This document shows positions 33,832 to 43,195 of a stretch of DNA of 64,000 nucleotides, piece after piece (positions within the stretch are counted from its first letter, which is position 1; each line of letters begins with the position of its first letter). The DNA comes from an uncultured Lachnospiraceae bacterium. Lineage in GTDB: Bacteria; Bacillota; Clostridia; Lachnospirales; Lachnospiraceae. Position numbers and translations under genes: made by a program. Location of the stretch: the NCBI GenBank assembly GCA_910587095.1, contig CAJUMJ010000003.1:1-64000 (forward strand), in the 5' to 3' direction. The notes under the pieces are model-generated. The model was not told the origin of the DNA. It did not search any database and saw only the letters and a list, made by a program, of their open reading frames with translations.

Positions 33832-36209
33832 CCAGAAAATGTAAAAATATTCGTTTTTTCCACTTTCTTTTTCCCAGGAAAGCCCATTTTGCAAAACAAT
33901 ATGGCAAAGAAAGCTGCCAATGAAAAAATCTCGCTGACCCGCCAATACCAAGGTTCACAAAAATCCACCCTGATATTGCCCGAAAATCCCGGCGGAACGG
34001 CAACCGAGACGCGAAAGAAGGGCCCTGGCCGGACGGCTAAGCGTTCTCCCGCTTCGGTCACCGCGCAATACCCTTTATAGAGCAGACGCGGAACTTCCAA
34101 TTGCTGTACACTGTCCGTCCTGTTTTGGAGGTTTATAGAAACCGCAACACCCTCTTCGTTCTTCCACGATTCCACCAGCAGACATTCTTCATCGTAGGAA
34201 AGTCCTTTCGTATATGACGCAAGGTAGTCTTCTACCGCGAACGCTTCCGTCCAGTCGACTGGCAGATATTCTCCGCCCATAACGCTGCTGTCCTTCTCCT
34301 CAGACGAATCCATCGTCTCCACCGTGGACATATTCCCCGCCTGATACACACGGTAAACTTCCCCGTTTTGCAGGCAGCGGCTCATGTATGACCATCCTTG
34401 CAGCAAAGATAACGCGACGAGCACTCCCAAAAACAACTTGCGCCTCTCCTGCGGTATACGCTCCTTTTGAAGAATCAGACAGCAAAGCCAGCAAAGCATG
34501 AGCGCCGCGACGGAAAGGTTTCTCCACAAATACTGGATACTCACGATCGGAAGCTCAAATAACGGCATCTTATCCGCAAGCCAGGTATATGGAAAGAGGC
34601 TGGTTGCCATCCAGAGACTCAGGCAACTGAAAAACACCGCGAGAAATTCTGTTTTTCTCCCGCCTTCCACGCCCTCTCCCCGGCATGTACACATGAGAAA
34701 CCAGCCCGCCAGTACCAAAATAAGCGCGATACCGACCGTCAGCGGCATCTCCGACGTAATCCCCTCCGACGCAGGTGTGGAATGCCCGAACGCGGTATAA
34801 TCGCTCATAAGAAGCTGCGCCACCGAAACCCCTGTCTGTTCAATGCGATAGGAAGAGTATTTGTCGGCATTGTTGATCACATATGTACCACTCACCATAT
34901 AATCCAAAAAAGGAACCAGAAACCATAAGTTCAGAAATACCGTGGCAAGCACCGCTTTCCCTGCAGTCAGAAGCGTCCTTTTGGAAAAAAAACGCTTCCC
35001 GCAAAGCACCGCGGACAGAACTATGAAAACCGCCGCGATTTCGGTCGAGATCATATGGGAAAGGAAAATTCCCGTACATCCGGCCGTGATGGAAAGCCAG
35101 CTATCCTTGTGGGCTTTGGAATCCTCCGGCATCGTATAAAGATTCCACAGTCCGTACAGGACAAGCGGCATAAAAGTCATCGCCGTGTACTCCCCAACCG
35201 CGCCACGCGTGTAAATGCAAGTGAGACGGTAGATATTCATGGAATACAGCGCCGCACAGCAAAGCCCGATATTCGGCCGGCTCATTTTGCTGAATGTATA
35301 GTAGGAAATCCCCACCGTCAGCGCATTGATCAAGACAATATAACACTTGTAGGCCACCTGGACCGAGACGCCGAAATACCTGAGAAGGGCCGGAAAATAC
35401 AAAAATAAGTCCCCGTAAAAGACAGAGGCCGCATATCCATGCCCCGAAAGCCAGCCCGGCTGAACCCGCACCGGAAACATGCCGCTCTCAAGCCCCGCCC
35501 GGATTCCCTCAATCCGCATCAGATGAAAATACTGGTCGTGCGCGTTCAAAAAAAGATAGTCCACCGTCAAAGGGATGCTGCAAAAAAACACAATCAGGAC
35601 AAGTGCCCGCCAAGGCGTCTGTTCAACCCCCGGCCAAAAAACCTGACAGCCGCTTCTCCGCTTTAAAAGGAACCAAATAAAACCGTCAGACGCCATCAGA
35701 AAAAGCGCGAGCCGAAACAACAGATTTCTTGTAGCACATGCGGCATATGTAATCCGTATGTCGCGAAGCAGAATGTAGTCCCCCTCCCCGGCGTTCTCCA
35801 AAAACACACCGCGAACCTGCAAGGGCCTTTCCCCATACCTTACCCTGAAATCGCAGGAAACCGTATTTCCCGAAGTCAGCGGAATATCCCCGCTGACTTC
35901 GCTGCGGTACTTTGTACTGCCCGGATGCACGACCCGAAGCACGGCTTCCCCTTCGCTTTCATACTGCGCCGTCAGCGTGTACATGCCTCGCGGAAGTGTA
36001 AACTCAGGCGTCGTCACATACTTGCACTCGGTGGAACGATCCATATAAAAAGCCGCTTCGCCGGAATCGTCAAGCAACTCCTCCTGTGTGTATACGAGTT
36101 CCAAAGGCCGCCGCCTTCCAGCAAAAAATCCGGCAATGACTAAAAGAAGTGCTTCGGCCAAAAAGATATAAAACCATATTCTTCTGTCGAAGCCACTCTT
36201 TTTTATCAT
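33828..36209 (-). CDS. large polytopic membrane protein, YfhO/GT-C-like
   Basis: A 793-residue protein: an N-terminal helix (12-30), an exported beta-rich domain (about 35-155), roughly twelve membrane helices (160-610), and a C-terminal exported domain (about 640-765) before a last helix. The first loop of the transporter part has FLNAHDQYFHLMRIEGIRAG, a pattern of acidic and histidine residues seen in GT-C and YfhO-like proteins that glycosylate lipids or wall polymers. The substrate is unknown. It is followed by the rpsU promoter and preceded by alaS (79 bases) in the same direction. Confidence 0.65.
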   Translation of the reverse strand: MIKKSGFDRRIWFYIFLAEALLLVIAGFFAGRRRPLELVYTQEELLDDSGEAAFYMDRSTECKYVTTPEFTLPRGMYTLTAQYESEGEAVLRVVHPGSTKYRSEVSGDIPLTSGNTVSCDFRVRYGERPLQVRGVFLENAGEGDYILLRDIRITYAACATRNLLFRLALFLMASDGFIWFLLKRRSGCQVFWPGVEQTPWRALVLIVFFCSIPLTVDYLFLNAHDQYFHLMRIEGIRAGLESGMFPVRVQPGWLSGHGYAASVFYGDLFLYFPALLRYFGVSVQVAYKCYIVLINALTVGISYYTFSKMSRPNIGLCCAALYSMNIYRLTCIYTRGAVGEYTAMTFMPLVLYGLWNLYTMPEDSKAHKDSWLSITAGCTGIFLSHMISTEIAAVFIVLSAVLCGKRFFSKRTLLTAGKAVLATVFLNLWFLVPFLDYMVSGTYVINNADKYSSYRIEQTGVSVAQLLMSDYTAFGHSTPASEGITSEMPLTVGIALILVLAGWFLMCTCRGEGVEGGRKTEFLAVFFSCLSLWMATSLFPYTWLADKMPLFELPIVSIQYLWRNLSVAALMLCWLCCLILQKERIPQERRKLFLGVLVALSLLQGWSYMSRCLQNGEVYRVYQAGNMSTVETMDSSEEKDSSVMGGEYLPVDWTEAFAVEDYLASYTKGLSYDEECLLVESWKNEEGVAVSINLQNRTDSVQQLEVPRLLYKGYCAVTEAGERLAVRPGPFFRVSVAVPPGFSGNIRVDFCEPWYWRVSEIFSLAAFFAILFCKMGFPGKKKVEKTNIFTFSG

Positions 36210-36288
36210 GCCGGATATTCCAAAACCCTTTCTTATCTTTCAGCGTAAAACGTTACCGTTCAGCCTTCGACTTCACAGTCACGTCGCC

Positions 36289-38958
36289 TTACGGCTTAAT
36301 TATTCTCGATGCATGCGGATGCCCTGTCTGGCTTTCCAGCACTCCCGGACACGCGCCTATCGCCTTACTCATTCCGGCCGGGTTCTTTCCTCCAGCCTGT
36401 GCCATATTGGGCCGCCCGCCGCCGCCGCCGCCCACAAAGGCCGCTATTTCCTTAATCAGATTGCCCGCATGGGCGCCCTTTGCTATCGCGCCATTGGTCG
36501 CCATGGCGATCAGATTAACCTTGCCCTCCTTCTCGGAGACAAGTACGACGACGCCCTCGCCCAGCTTCTCCTTGAGCTGGTCGCCAAGTTCTCTGAGGCC
36601 GTTCATGTCAACGCCCTTCACCTTAGACGCCAAAAGCCGCACGCCGTTTACCTCCTGCACCTGATCCATCACGTCGCCGAGCGCGTCCTTTGCCGCCTTG
36701 CTCTTCAAGGACTCGTTCTCGCTCTGCAGCGCTTTCATCTCCGCCATCAGATGTTCGCACCGCTCCACAAGATTCGCCGGATTGGTCTTAAGCGCCCTGG
36801 CCGCCGCATTTAACTCCTCTTCCAGTTTCTGATAGTAAGCCGTCACGTTGCCGCCCGTCACCGCCTCGATACGGCGCACGCCTGCAGCCACGCCGGACTC
36901 GGACAAAATCTTAAAGGAGCCGATCATACCCGTAGCTTTCACATGGGTGCCGCCGCACAGCTCCTTGGAGAAATCCCCCATCTCCACGACGCGCACCGTC
37001 TCCCCATATTTTTCCCCGAAAAGTGCCATCGCGCCGGACTGCTTGGCTTCCTCTATGGTCATAACCTTCGTATCTACCGCAATGTTTTCCGCAATCTTCT
37101 CATTGACGATTCTCTCGACTTTCTTCAGTTCCTCCGCCGTCATGGCTGCGGAATGGGAGAAGTCGAAACGGGTTCTCTCCCCGTCCTGATAGGAACCGGC
37201 CTGCTCCACATGACTGCCCAGCACTTCCCGCAGGGCTTTCTGCAAAAGATGGGTCGCACTGTGGTTCTTACAGGTATTGCCTCTTCTTGCGGTGTCCACC
37301 GACAAAATGACGGTATCTCCCACCTGAATCCTGCCTTTCGTCACTCTGCCGATATGTCCCACCTTGCCGCCCAAAAGCTTTATGGTGTTCTCCACCTGAA
37401 ATTCTCCGTCTCCCGTGGAGATCACGCCGATATCGCCCTCCTGGCCGCCCATGGTGGCATAGAAAGGCGTCTGCTCCACGATCACCGTGCCAACCTCTTC
37501 CTCCGCCAGTTCCTCCACCAGCTCCGTCTCAGTGGTGAGCACCGTGATTTTAGAATCGTACGTCATATTGTCATAGCCCACAAATTCCGTGGTGATGGTT
37601 GGATCGATGGACTCATACACCGTCACGTCCGCACCCATGTAGTTTGTCACCTTGCGGGCCGCTCTGGCTTTGTTCTTCTGCTCCTGCATACATGCCGCAA
37701 AGCCTTCCTCGTCCACCGTAAAGCCCTTTTCCTCGAGAATCTCCCTGGTCAGGTCAAGCGGGAACCCAAAGGTATCGTAAAGCTTGAATGCGTCCGCGCC
37801 GCCAAGCTGTTTTCCGCCGTCCTTCTCCACCGCCTCGGTCATCTCATTCAGAATGCTTAAGCCCTGATCGATGGTCTTGTTAAACTTACTCTCCTCCTGC
37901 TTGAGCACGTTGAAGATAAAGTCTTTCTTCTCCTCAAGCTCCGGATACCCGTCCTTGGAGCCCTCGATCACCGTTCCCGCCAGATCGGCGAGGAACATAT
38001 TCTTGATGCCAAGCTTCCTGCCCTGTCTCGCCGCGCGACGGATGATCCGGCGCAGCACATAGCCGCGTCCCTCGTTGGAGGGCATAATGCCATCCGAAAT
38101 CATAAAGGTCGCGGAACGGATATGATCCGTGATAATGCGGATGGATACGTCCGTCTCGTAGTCCTTTTTGTATTCCACGCCCGCAATCTCACACACGGTT
38201 GTCCGTAACGCAAACACCGTATCCACGTCAAAAATGGAATCCACATCCTGCACCACGGAAGCCAGTCTCTCAAGCCCCATGCCTGTATCGATATTCTTCT
38301 GCTCAAGCTCCGTGTAGTTGCCCTTGCCGTCGTTGTCGAACTGGGTGAACACGTTGTTCCAGATTTCCATGTAGCGGTCGCAGTCACACCCTACCGTACA
38401 ACCAGGCTTACCACAACCATACTTTTCGCCCCGGTCATAATAGATCTCCGAGCAAGGGCCGCAGGGACCGGACCCATGCTCCCAGAAATTGTCCTCCTTG
38501 CCGAAACGGAAAATCCGCTCCGGAGCGATACCCATTTCGCGATTCCAGATATCAAATGCTTCGTCGTCATTTTCATAGACGGAAGGATACAATCTGTCCG
38601 CAGGCAGCCCAACCACTCTGGTCAGAAACTCCCAGCTCCATGCGATGGCCTCGCGCTTAAAGTAATCCCCGAAAGAGAAATTGCCAAGCATCTCAAAAAA
38701 AGTACCGTGTCTCGCCGTCTTTCCCACATTCTCCAGATCACCGGTACGAATGCACTTCTGGCATGTCGTGACGCGCCTCTTTGGCGGAATCTCCTGTCCC
38801 GTAAAATAAGGTTTTAACGGCGCCATGCCGGAATTGATCAGAAGCAGGCTGTTGTCGTTGTGGGGCACCAGCGAAAAACTCTTCATCTTCAAATGTCCCT
38901 TGCTCTCGAAAAAGTCGAGGAACATCCGTCTCAGTTCATTTACACCTATAGGTTTCAT
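36289..38958 (-). CDS. alaS: alanyl-tRNA synthetase
   Basis: An 889-residue class II synthetase. The N-terminal catalytic core starts VNELRRMFLDFFESKGHLK and has the motif 2 region (RRVTTCQKCIRTGDLENVGK); the editing domain carries NHSATHLLQKALREVLG with HxxxH and LCGGTHVKATG with the zinc-binding Cys-x-x-x-His; the C-terminal DHHA1 domain has the glycine-rich GGGGGGRPNMAQAGG. The last dozen residues after ESQTG differ from what I expect of the family and may reflect a local frameshift or simple drift. No T-box precedes it. Confidence 0.96.
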   Translation of the reverse strand: MKPIGVNELRRMFLDFFESKGHLKMKSFSLVPHNDNSLLLINSGMAPLKPYFTGQEIPPKRRVTTCQKCIRTGDLENVGKTARHGTFFEMLGNFSFGDYFKREAIAWSWEFLTRVVGLPADRLYPSVYENDDEAFDIWNREMGIAPERIFRFGKEDNFWEHGSGPCGPCSEIYYDRGEKYGCGKPGCTVGCDCDRYMEIWNNVFTQFDNDGKGNYTELEQKNIDTGMGLERLASVVQDVDSIFDVDTVFALRTTVCEIAGVEYKKDYETDVSIRIITDHIRSATFMISDGIMPSNEGRGYVLRRIIRRAARQGRKLGIKNMFLADLAGTVIEGSKDGYPELEEKKDFIFNVLKQEESKFNKTIDQGLSILNEMTEAVEKDGGKQLGGADAFKLYDTFGFPLDLTREILEEKGFTVDEEGFAACMQEQKNKARAARKVTNYMGADVTVYESIDPTITTEFVGYDNMTYDSKITVLTTETELVEELAEEEVGTVIVEQTPFYATMGGQEGDIGVISTGDGEFQVENTIKLLGGKVGHIGRVTKGRIQVGDTVILSVDTARRGNTCKNHSATHLLQKALREVLGSHVEQAGSYQDGERTRFDFSHSAAMTAEELKKVERIVNEKIAENIAVDTKVMTIEEAKQSGAMALFGEKYGETVRVVEMGDFSKELCGGTHVKATGMIGSFKILSESGVAAGVRRIEAVTGGNVTAYYQKLEEELNAAARALKTNPANLVERCEHLMAEMKALQSENESLKSKAAKDALGDVMDQVQEVNGVRLLASKVKGVDMNGLRELGDQLKEKLGEGVVVLVSEKEGKVNLIAMATNGAIAKGAHAGNLIKEIAAFVGGGGGGRPNMAQAGGKNPAGMSKAIGACPGVLESQTGHPHASRIIKP

Positions 38959-38993
38959 CGTTCTCTCATCCTCCTCGTTTCATTTTGAAAGCT

Positions 38994-39118
38994 GATTGCT
39001 CCGCACTCCCGCAATCACCGCCGTATTCGCATTCCGAGCTGCCGCTCTACTTGCTCATACCGGCTTGCCCGTCCAATGGCTAAGCGTCTGTACAAGTAAA
39101 CTTGCCCATCCGCTCAGC
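38994..39118. other. structured intergenic region between glyS and alaS
   Basis: GATTGC/GCAATC (38994-39016) and a two-tier stem GCTAAGCG/CGCTCAGC enclosing CAAGT-AA-ACTTG (39079-39118). It fills most of the 175-base gap upstream of alaS on the minus strand. There is no T-box sequence. It may be a leader structure of alaS or a dispersed repeat. Confidence 0.4.
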
Positions 39119-39133
39119 CGCTGTCCGGGACTT

Positions 39134-40522
39134 TCAAAAGGTAAATTTATCCGCAAAATAAGCGTCGAGTTCCGCAATCGCGATACGCTCCTGCTCCATG
39201 GAATCGCGGAAGCGCACGGTCACACAGCCGTCCGTCTCGGAATCAAAATCGTATGTCACGCAAAACGGCGTACCGATCTCATCCTGTCTGCGGTATCTCT
39301 TGCCGATATTTCCGCGGTCGTCAAATTCGCAGTTATATTTCTTTGATAGCTGTGCATAAATCTTCTCCGCGCCCTCATTCAGCTTCTTGGAAAGAGGAAG
39401 CACGCCGATCTTCACGGGCGCAAGCGCCGGATGGAAATGCAGCACGGTACGCACGTCTCCCTCGCCGATCTCCTCCTCGTCGTACGCACCGCACAGCACC
39501 GCAAGGAACAGTCTCTCCACGCCGAGAGACGGCTCGATCACGTAAGGGATATATTTCTCGTTCTTTGTGTCGTCAAAGTATGTCAAATCCTGACCGGAGG
39601 TATTCTGGTGCTGCGTCAGATCATAATCCGTCCTGTCGGCAATGCCCCACAGCTCGCCCCAGCCGAAGGGGAACAGGAACTCTATGTCCGTGGTCGCTTT
39701 GGAGTAGAAGGAAAGCTCCTCCGGGTCGTGGTCGCGGATCCTCATCTCCTCCTCTTTCATGCCAAGGCTCTTTAAGAAATCGATACAATACTTTTTCCAG
39801 TAAGCAAACCACTCGAGGTCGGTGTCAGGCTCGCAGAAAAACTCCATCTCCATCTGCTCAAACTCGCGCACACGGAAGATAAAGTTGCCGGGCGTGATCT
39901 CATTCCGAAAAGATTTACCAACCTGGCAAATACCGAAAGGAATCTTCTTGCGGGAAGTTCTCTGTACGTTCTTGAAATTGACAAAAATACCCTGCGCCGT
40001 CTCGGGACGCAGGTACACCGTGTTCTTGGCATCCTCTGTAACGCCCTGGAACGTCTTGAACATGAGGTTAAACTGTCTGATATCGGTAAAATTATGTTTG
40101 CCGCATGTGGGGCAGGGAATGTTATGTTCCTCAATAAAATCCTTCATCTGCTGCTGGCTCCAGCCGTCCACGGAGGAGTCCAGGGTCATGCCGTTTGCCG
40201 CCACATAATCCTCGATGATCTTATCCGCGCGGAATCTCTCGTGGCACTCCTTACAGTCCATAAGGGGATCGGAAAAACTGCCAAGATGGCCGCTGGCTAC
40301 CCAAGTCTGTGGATTCATCAGAATCGCGCAGTCAACGCCCACATTGTAGGGGCTTTCCATGACAAATTTCTGCCACCACGCCTTCTTGATGTTGTTTTTC
40401 AGCTCCACGCCCAAATTACCGAAATCCCATGTATTCGCAAGGCCGCCGTATATCTCGGAACCGGGATACACGAAACCTCTCGCTTTCGATAACGCTACAA
40501 TCTTTTCCATTGTCTTTTCCAT
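39134..40522 (-). CDS. glyS: glycyl-tRNA synthetase (dimeric class II type)
   Basis: A 462-residue enzyme charging tRNA-Gly. KIVALSKARGFVYPGSEIYG and TWDFGNLGVELKNNIKKAWW open the protein; the class II motif 2 region is RNEITPGNFIFRVREFEQME, motif 3 lies near SLGVERLFLAVL, and an anticodon-binding domain occupies the last 100 residues. This is the single-chain alpha2 form found in many Firmicutes, not the alpha2beta2 form. The ATG at 40522 is 8 bases after GGAGG; a GTG six bases earlier is less likely. Confidence 0.96.
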   Translation of the reverse strand: MEKTMEKIVALSKARGFVYPGSEIYGGLANTWDFGNLGVELKNNIKKAWWQKFVMESPYNVGVDCAILMNPQTWVASGHLGSFSDPLMDCKECHERFRADKIIEDYVAANGMTLDSSVDGWSQQQMKDFIEEHNIPCPTCGKHNFTDIRQFNLMFKTFQGVTEDAKNTVYLRPETAQGIFVNFKNVQRTSRKKIPFGICQVGKSFRNEITPGNFIFRVREFEQMEMEFFCEPDTDLEWFAYWKKYCIDFLKSLGMKEEEMRIRDHDPEELSFYSKATTDIEFLFPFGWGELWGIADRTDYDLTQHQNTSGQDLTYFDDTKNEKYIPYVIEPSLGVERLFLAVLCGAYDEEEIGEGDVRTVLHFHPALAPVKIGVLPLSKKLNEGAEKIYAQLSKKYNCEFDDRGNIGKRYRRQDEIGTPFCVTYDFDSETDGCVTVRFRDSMEQERIAIAELDAYFADKFTF

Positions 40523-40600
40523 TCTCACTGCCTCCGTTTTCTTTCATTCCTCTTTATGCATTCTGAAACCGTATCGGAATCATTTTTCGCGTCATTCACT

Positions 40601-41236
40601 TCATTCATATATGATATAAGAGAACGAGGTTGTTCCCTCTTCCTCCTGGTTACCGATCTGAACGCCCTTCTTCCCCACAAGCGTGATCTTCTGTCCGCTG
40701 TGCGCATCCTGATTGACGAAAAGCGTTTTCCCTGGCAGATTGACAAACATTTCTTCCCCGCTCTTTGTCTCCAATATGATCAGACGCTTCGCGTCCCAAT
40801 CCTCAATATAGCCGACCTCCGCCGCATGTCCGTCTGTCGAGACAAAGGGAACGGCCTCCAGCTCATACCCTTCCTCAGACGCGCCGGTAAGCGTCCCCAC
40901 ATACAGCTTTCTGTGATTAAATTCGCTGTAGTCCCCAGGCGACGCATATTTAAATTCAAGCATAAGACTGCCGTCCTTTTCATCCACCGTCTCCAGGATG
41001 ACCTTACTCTCCCCGTTCTCGGCACAGTATTCCGCCACGCGTTCTGTGGCAAAGCTCTCCAGATCCGCTGAATTAATCTGATAATAGCTCTGATCCGATT
41101 TGCCGACAATTTTGTGCGTGATCCCGCCTTCCTTGTCAAAAGACAAAGAATTCGTTTCCGGCGCCTGTCCCTGCCCGCATCCGGCAAGCCCAAGCGTCAT
41201 GACAACCAAAACAAGTATAACCGCTACCCTTCGCAT
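40601..41236 (-). CDS. lipoprotein of unknown function
   Basis: A 211-residue protein starting MRRVAVILVLVVMTLGLAGC, a clear lipoprotein signal with lipobox LAGC. The mature part is soluble and acidic, with no recognised domain; it has a repeated beta-rich pattern (KLYVGTLTGASEEGYELEAV, then GQKITLVGKKGVQIGN). GAGGGG precedes the ATG. It is between recO and glyS in the same direction and is probably membrane-anchored on the outside. Confidence 0.75.
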   Translation of the reverse strand: MRRVAVILVLVVMTLGLAGCGQGQAPETNSLSFDKEGGITHKIVGKSDQSYYQINSADLESFATERVAEYCAENGESKVILETVDEKDGSLMLEFKYASPGDYSEFNHRKLYVGTLTGASEEGYELEAVPFVSTDGHAAEVGYIEDWDAKRLIILETKSGEEMFVNLPGKTLFVNQDAHSGQKITLVGKKGVQIGNQEEEGTTSFSYIIYE

Positions 41237-41304
41237 ATATATCCCCTCTATGTCCATGCTCACTCCGTCGTGCACACTCGCAATCCGACGCTTCGCACGC
41301 TCAA

Positions 41305-41964
41305 TTATAAATCATCATACAAGATATTTTCTACAATTTCAAGACTTTTAAGCGGACGGTCTATAGATCGGGTTCTGCAGTCATCCGCAATCGCCTTAAG
41401 CTGCGTAAGAACCGGCGGCGTCACGGTGAAGGTATAGAGCTTTTCGACTGTGGAACGCATAATGTAATTGACCGCGTAGCGGGTGGATTCTTCCCACCCT
41501 TCCCCGGCCGGCATCCCCGGAAACTCCCCGTTAATCACCGTGGCCTTCATCTCAAATATGTACCGCACCAGCGCATTGGAAAGTCCCCCGTGCATTAGCG
41601 CACGCAGGGACTGGTAGAGAAGCTTTAGCATCTCCTTCTCGTCGTTATTCTCTCTCGTGTAGTAGTCCATAACCTCCAAAAAATACATGCCGTAAAACGC
41701 ACCTTCATAATCTTCCCGAAGACCTTCAAAATAATTCGTAATCTCAGCCTCCATCACGTTGTAGGAAGTTCTGCCTTCATAAAGCTTAAAAGTGCCAAAG
41801 CAAAAAGGGTTCGTGGCCGCCAGCAGCCTGCTGTTCGTTTTTCTTGCTCCTCTCGCAAAAGCTGAGATTTTCCCTCTCTCTTTTGTCAGAAGCACTACTC
41901 TTCTGTCATAATCATTCATCGGTTCAGCCTTTAAAACCATCCCCGTAATCTCTGTAATCCCCTG
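41305..41964 (-). CDS. recO: DNA repair protein RecO
   Basis: A 219-residue recombination mediator that acts with RecR to load RecA. The N-terminal OB fold is clear: ITEITGMVLKAEPMNDYDRR, then LLTKERGKISAFARGARKTN. It is shorter than most Firmicute RecO proteins (about 240-250), and no paired cysteines for the usual C-terminal zinc finger are visible. The ATG at 41964 follows AGGGG and lies inside the end of the yqzL-like gene, so translation is probably coupled. Upstream in-frame codons to 42045 overlap that gene. Confidence 0.9.
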   Translation of the reverse strand, partial: QGITEITGMVLKAEPMNDYDRRVVLLTKERGKISAFARGARKTNSRLLAATNPFCFGTFKLYEGRTSYNVMEAEITNYFEGLREDYEGAFYGMYFLEVMDYYTRENNDEKEMLKLLYQSLRALMHGGLSNALVRYIFEMKATVINGEFPGMPAGEGWEESTRYAVNYIMRSTVEKLYTFTVTPPVLTQLKAIADDCRTRSIDRPLKSLEIVENILYDDL

Positions 41965-42091
41965 CATGAGATTGCCCCTTTGACTGTCTTGCCTCTTCCT
42001 GCTCCTCTTGTCTTGCCGCTTCTTTATAGGCCAGAAAATCTTCAATCTTTCCTGAAGCCATAAATTGCTCCCAGTAATTCGTTTCCTTCAT
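41924..42091 (-). CDS. small YqzL-like protein between era and recO
   Basis: A 55-residue ORF: MKETNYWEQFMASGKIEDFL, then AYKEAARQEEQEEARQ and a hydrophilic tail. AGGGGGCG precedes the ATG. It overlaps recO by 41 bases. In Bacillus the small gene yqzL occupies the same place between era and recO and starts with a similar aromatic/hydrophobic pattern followed by IDTYLLFKE-type residues. Function is unknown. The match is based on position and N-terminal pattern, so I do not assign the symbol. Confidence 0.65.
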   Translation of the reverse strand: MKETNYWEQFMASGKIEDFLAYKEAARQEEQEEARQSKGQSHAGDYRDYGDGFKG

Positions 42092-42150
42092 CTTACGCCC
42101 CCTGATACTTTATCACTCACATAATCTAGGGTTCGCAGATTTACAAAATT

Positions 42151-43131
42151 CTATTCTGTATCGCCGGGATTGTAACCAAAATTTTTGAGCAGATAATCGC
42201 TGTCACGCCAGTCCTTTTTCACCCGCACCCATAGCTTCAAATTCACCTGACTTTCCACCAGTTCTTCTATATCCCTGCGGGCAAGGGAGCCGATTTTTTT
42301 GAGCATCGCACCCTGTTTTCCGATGATAATTCCCTTGTGGGAATCCCTCTCACAGACAATGGTAGCCTCGATATCCACAATCTTCTTTTTGAATTTCATC
42401 TGCTCGATCGTGACGGCGATACCGTGGGGAATCTCCTCCTCCAGACACCGCAGCGCCTTTTCCCTGATCAGCTCCGCCGCGATCTGCCGCACCGGCTGGT
42501 CGGTCACCGTGTCCTCGTCATAGAAGGGATCCCCGCATGGCAGATACTTCATGACACAGTTAAGTAACACCTGTATCCCATCCTCCTTCAGGGCGGAAAC
42601 CGGCACAATCTCCGCAAAATCCAATTCCTTCCTGTAAGCGTCGATATAAGTTAAAATCAGTTCCTTCTTCACTGTGTCAATCTTGTTGATAACTAAAATG
42701 ACAGGTGTTTTTATTTTTTTCAGTTCTTCTATGATATGCCGCTCCCCGGCGCCTATGTAATCTGTCGGCTCCACCAGCCACAAAATCACATCCACCTCAG
42801 AGAGAGTACTCTTTGCCACGTCCACCATGTAATCGCCCAGCTTGTTCTTCGCCTTATGGATACCGGGCGTATCCAGAAACACGATCTGCCCCTCCTCACA
42901 TGTGTACACGGTCCTGATGCGGTTTCTTGTCGTCTGCGGCTTTTTTGATGTAATGGCAATCTTTTGTCCAATCAGCGCATTCATCAAAGTCGATTTTCCC
43001 ACATTCGGTCTGCCGATCAATGTGGCGAATCCTGATTTTAACTCTCGATTATCCTGTCCGCCGTTTGGCGTCCCCTCTTCAGGGCAGTTCCCCATTTTGT
43101 TTTCACCGTTACTTTGAATATCATCTGTCAT
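42151..43131 (-). CDS. era: GTPase Era
   Basis: A 326-residue GTPase needed for 16S rRNA maturation and 30S assembly. The G motifs are GRPNVGKSTLMN (G1), the QTTRNRI switch region, DTPGIH (G3) and NKIDTV (G4), followed by a C-terminal KH domain (IIIGKQGAMLKKIGSLAR). There is an N-terminal extension of about 30 residues before the GTPase fold; its start codon has a poor ribosome site, and the ATG 12 codons later is possible. It precedes the yqzL-like gene and recO. Confidence 0.96.
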   Translation of the reverse strand: MTDDIQSNGENKMGNCPEEGTPNGGQDNRELKSGFATLIGRPNVGKSTLMNALIGQKIAITSKKPQTTRNRIRTVYTCEEGQIVFLDTPGIHKAKNKLGDYMVDVAKSTLSEVDVILWLVEPTDYIGAGERHIIEELKKIKTPVILVINKIDTVKKELILTYIDAYRKELDFAEIVPVSALKEDGIQVLLNCVMKYLPCGDPFYDEDTVTDQPVRQIAAELIREKALRCLEEEIPHGIAVTIEQMKFKKKIVDIEATIVCERDSHKGIIIGKQGAMLKKIGSLARRDIEELVESQVNLKLWVRVKKDWRDSDYLLKNFGYNPGDTE

Positions 43132-43195
43132 TTTATTTTGTCCCGTTCTCTTCCTCTTTATTTTATTATTCTCTGTCCGTTTTCCATTCCACCCG

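Noticed and set aside
38959..39133. T-box riboswitch before alaS
   Set aside because: No TGGNACCGCG-like T-box sequence and no terminator/antiterminator pair could be found in the gap; only nested stems.
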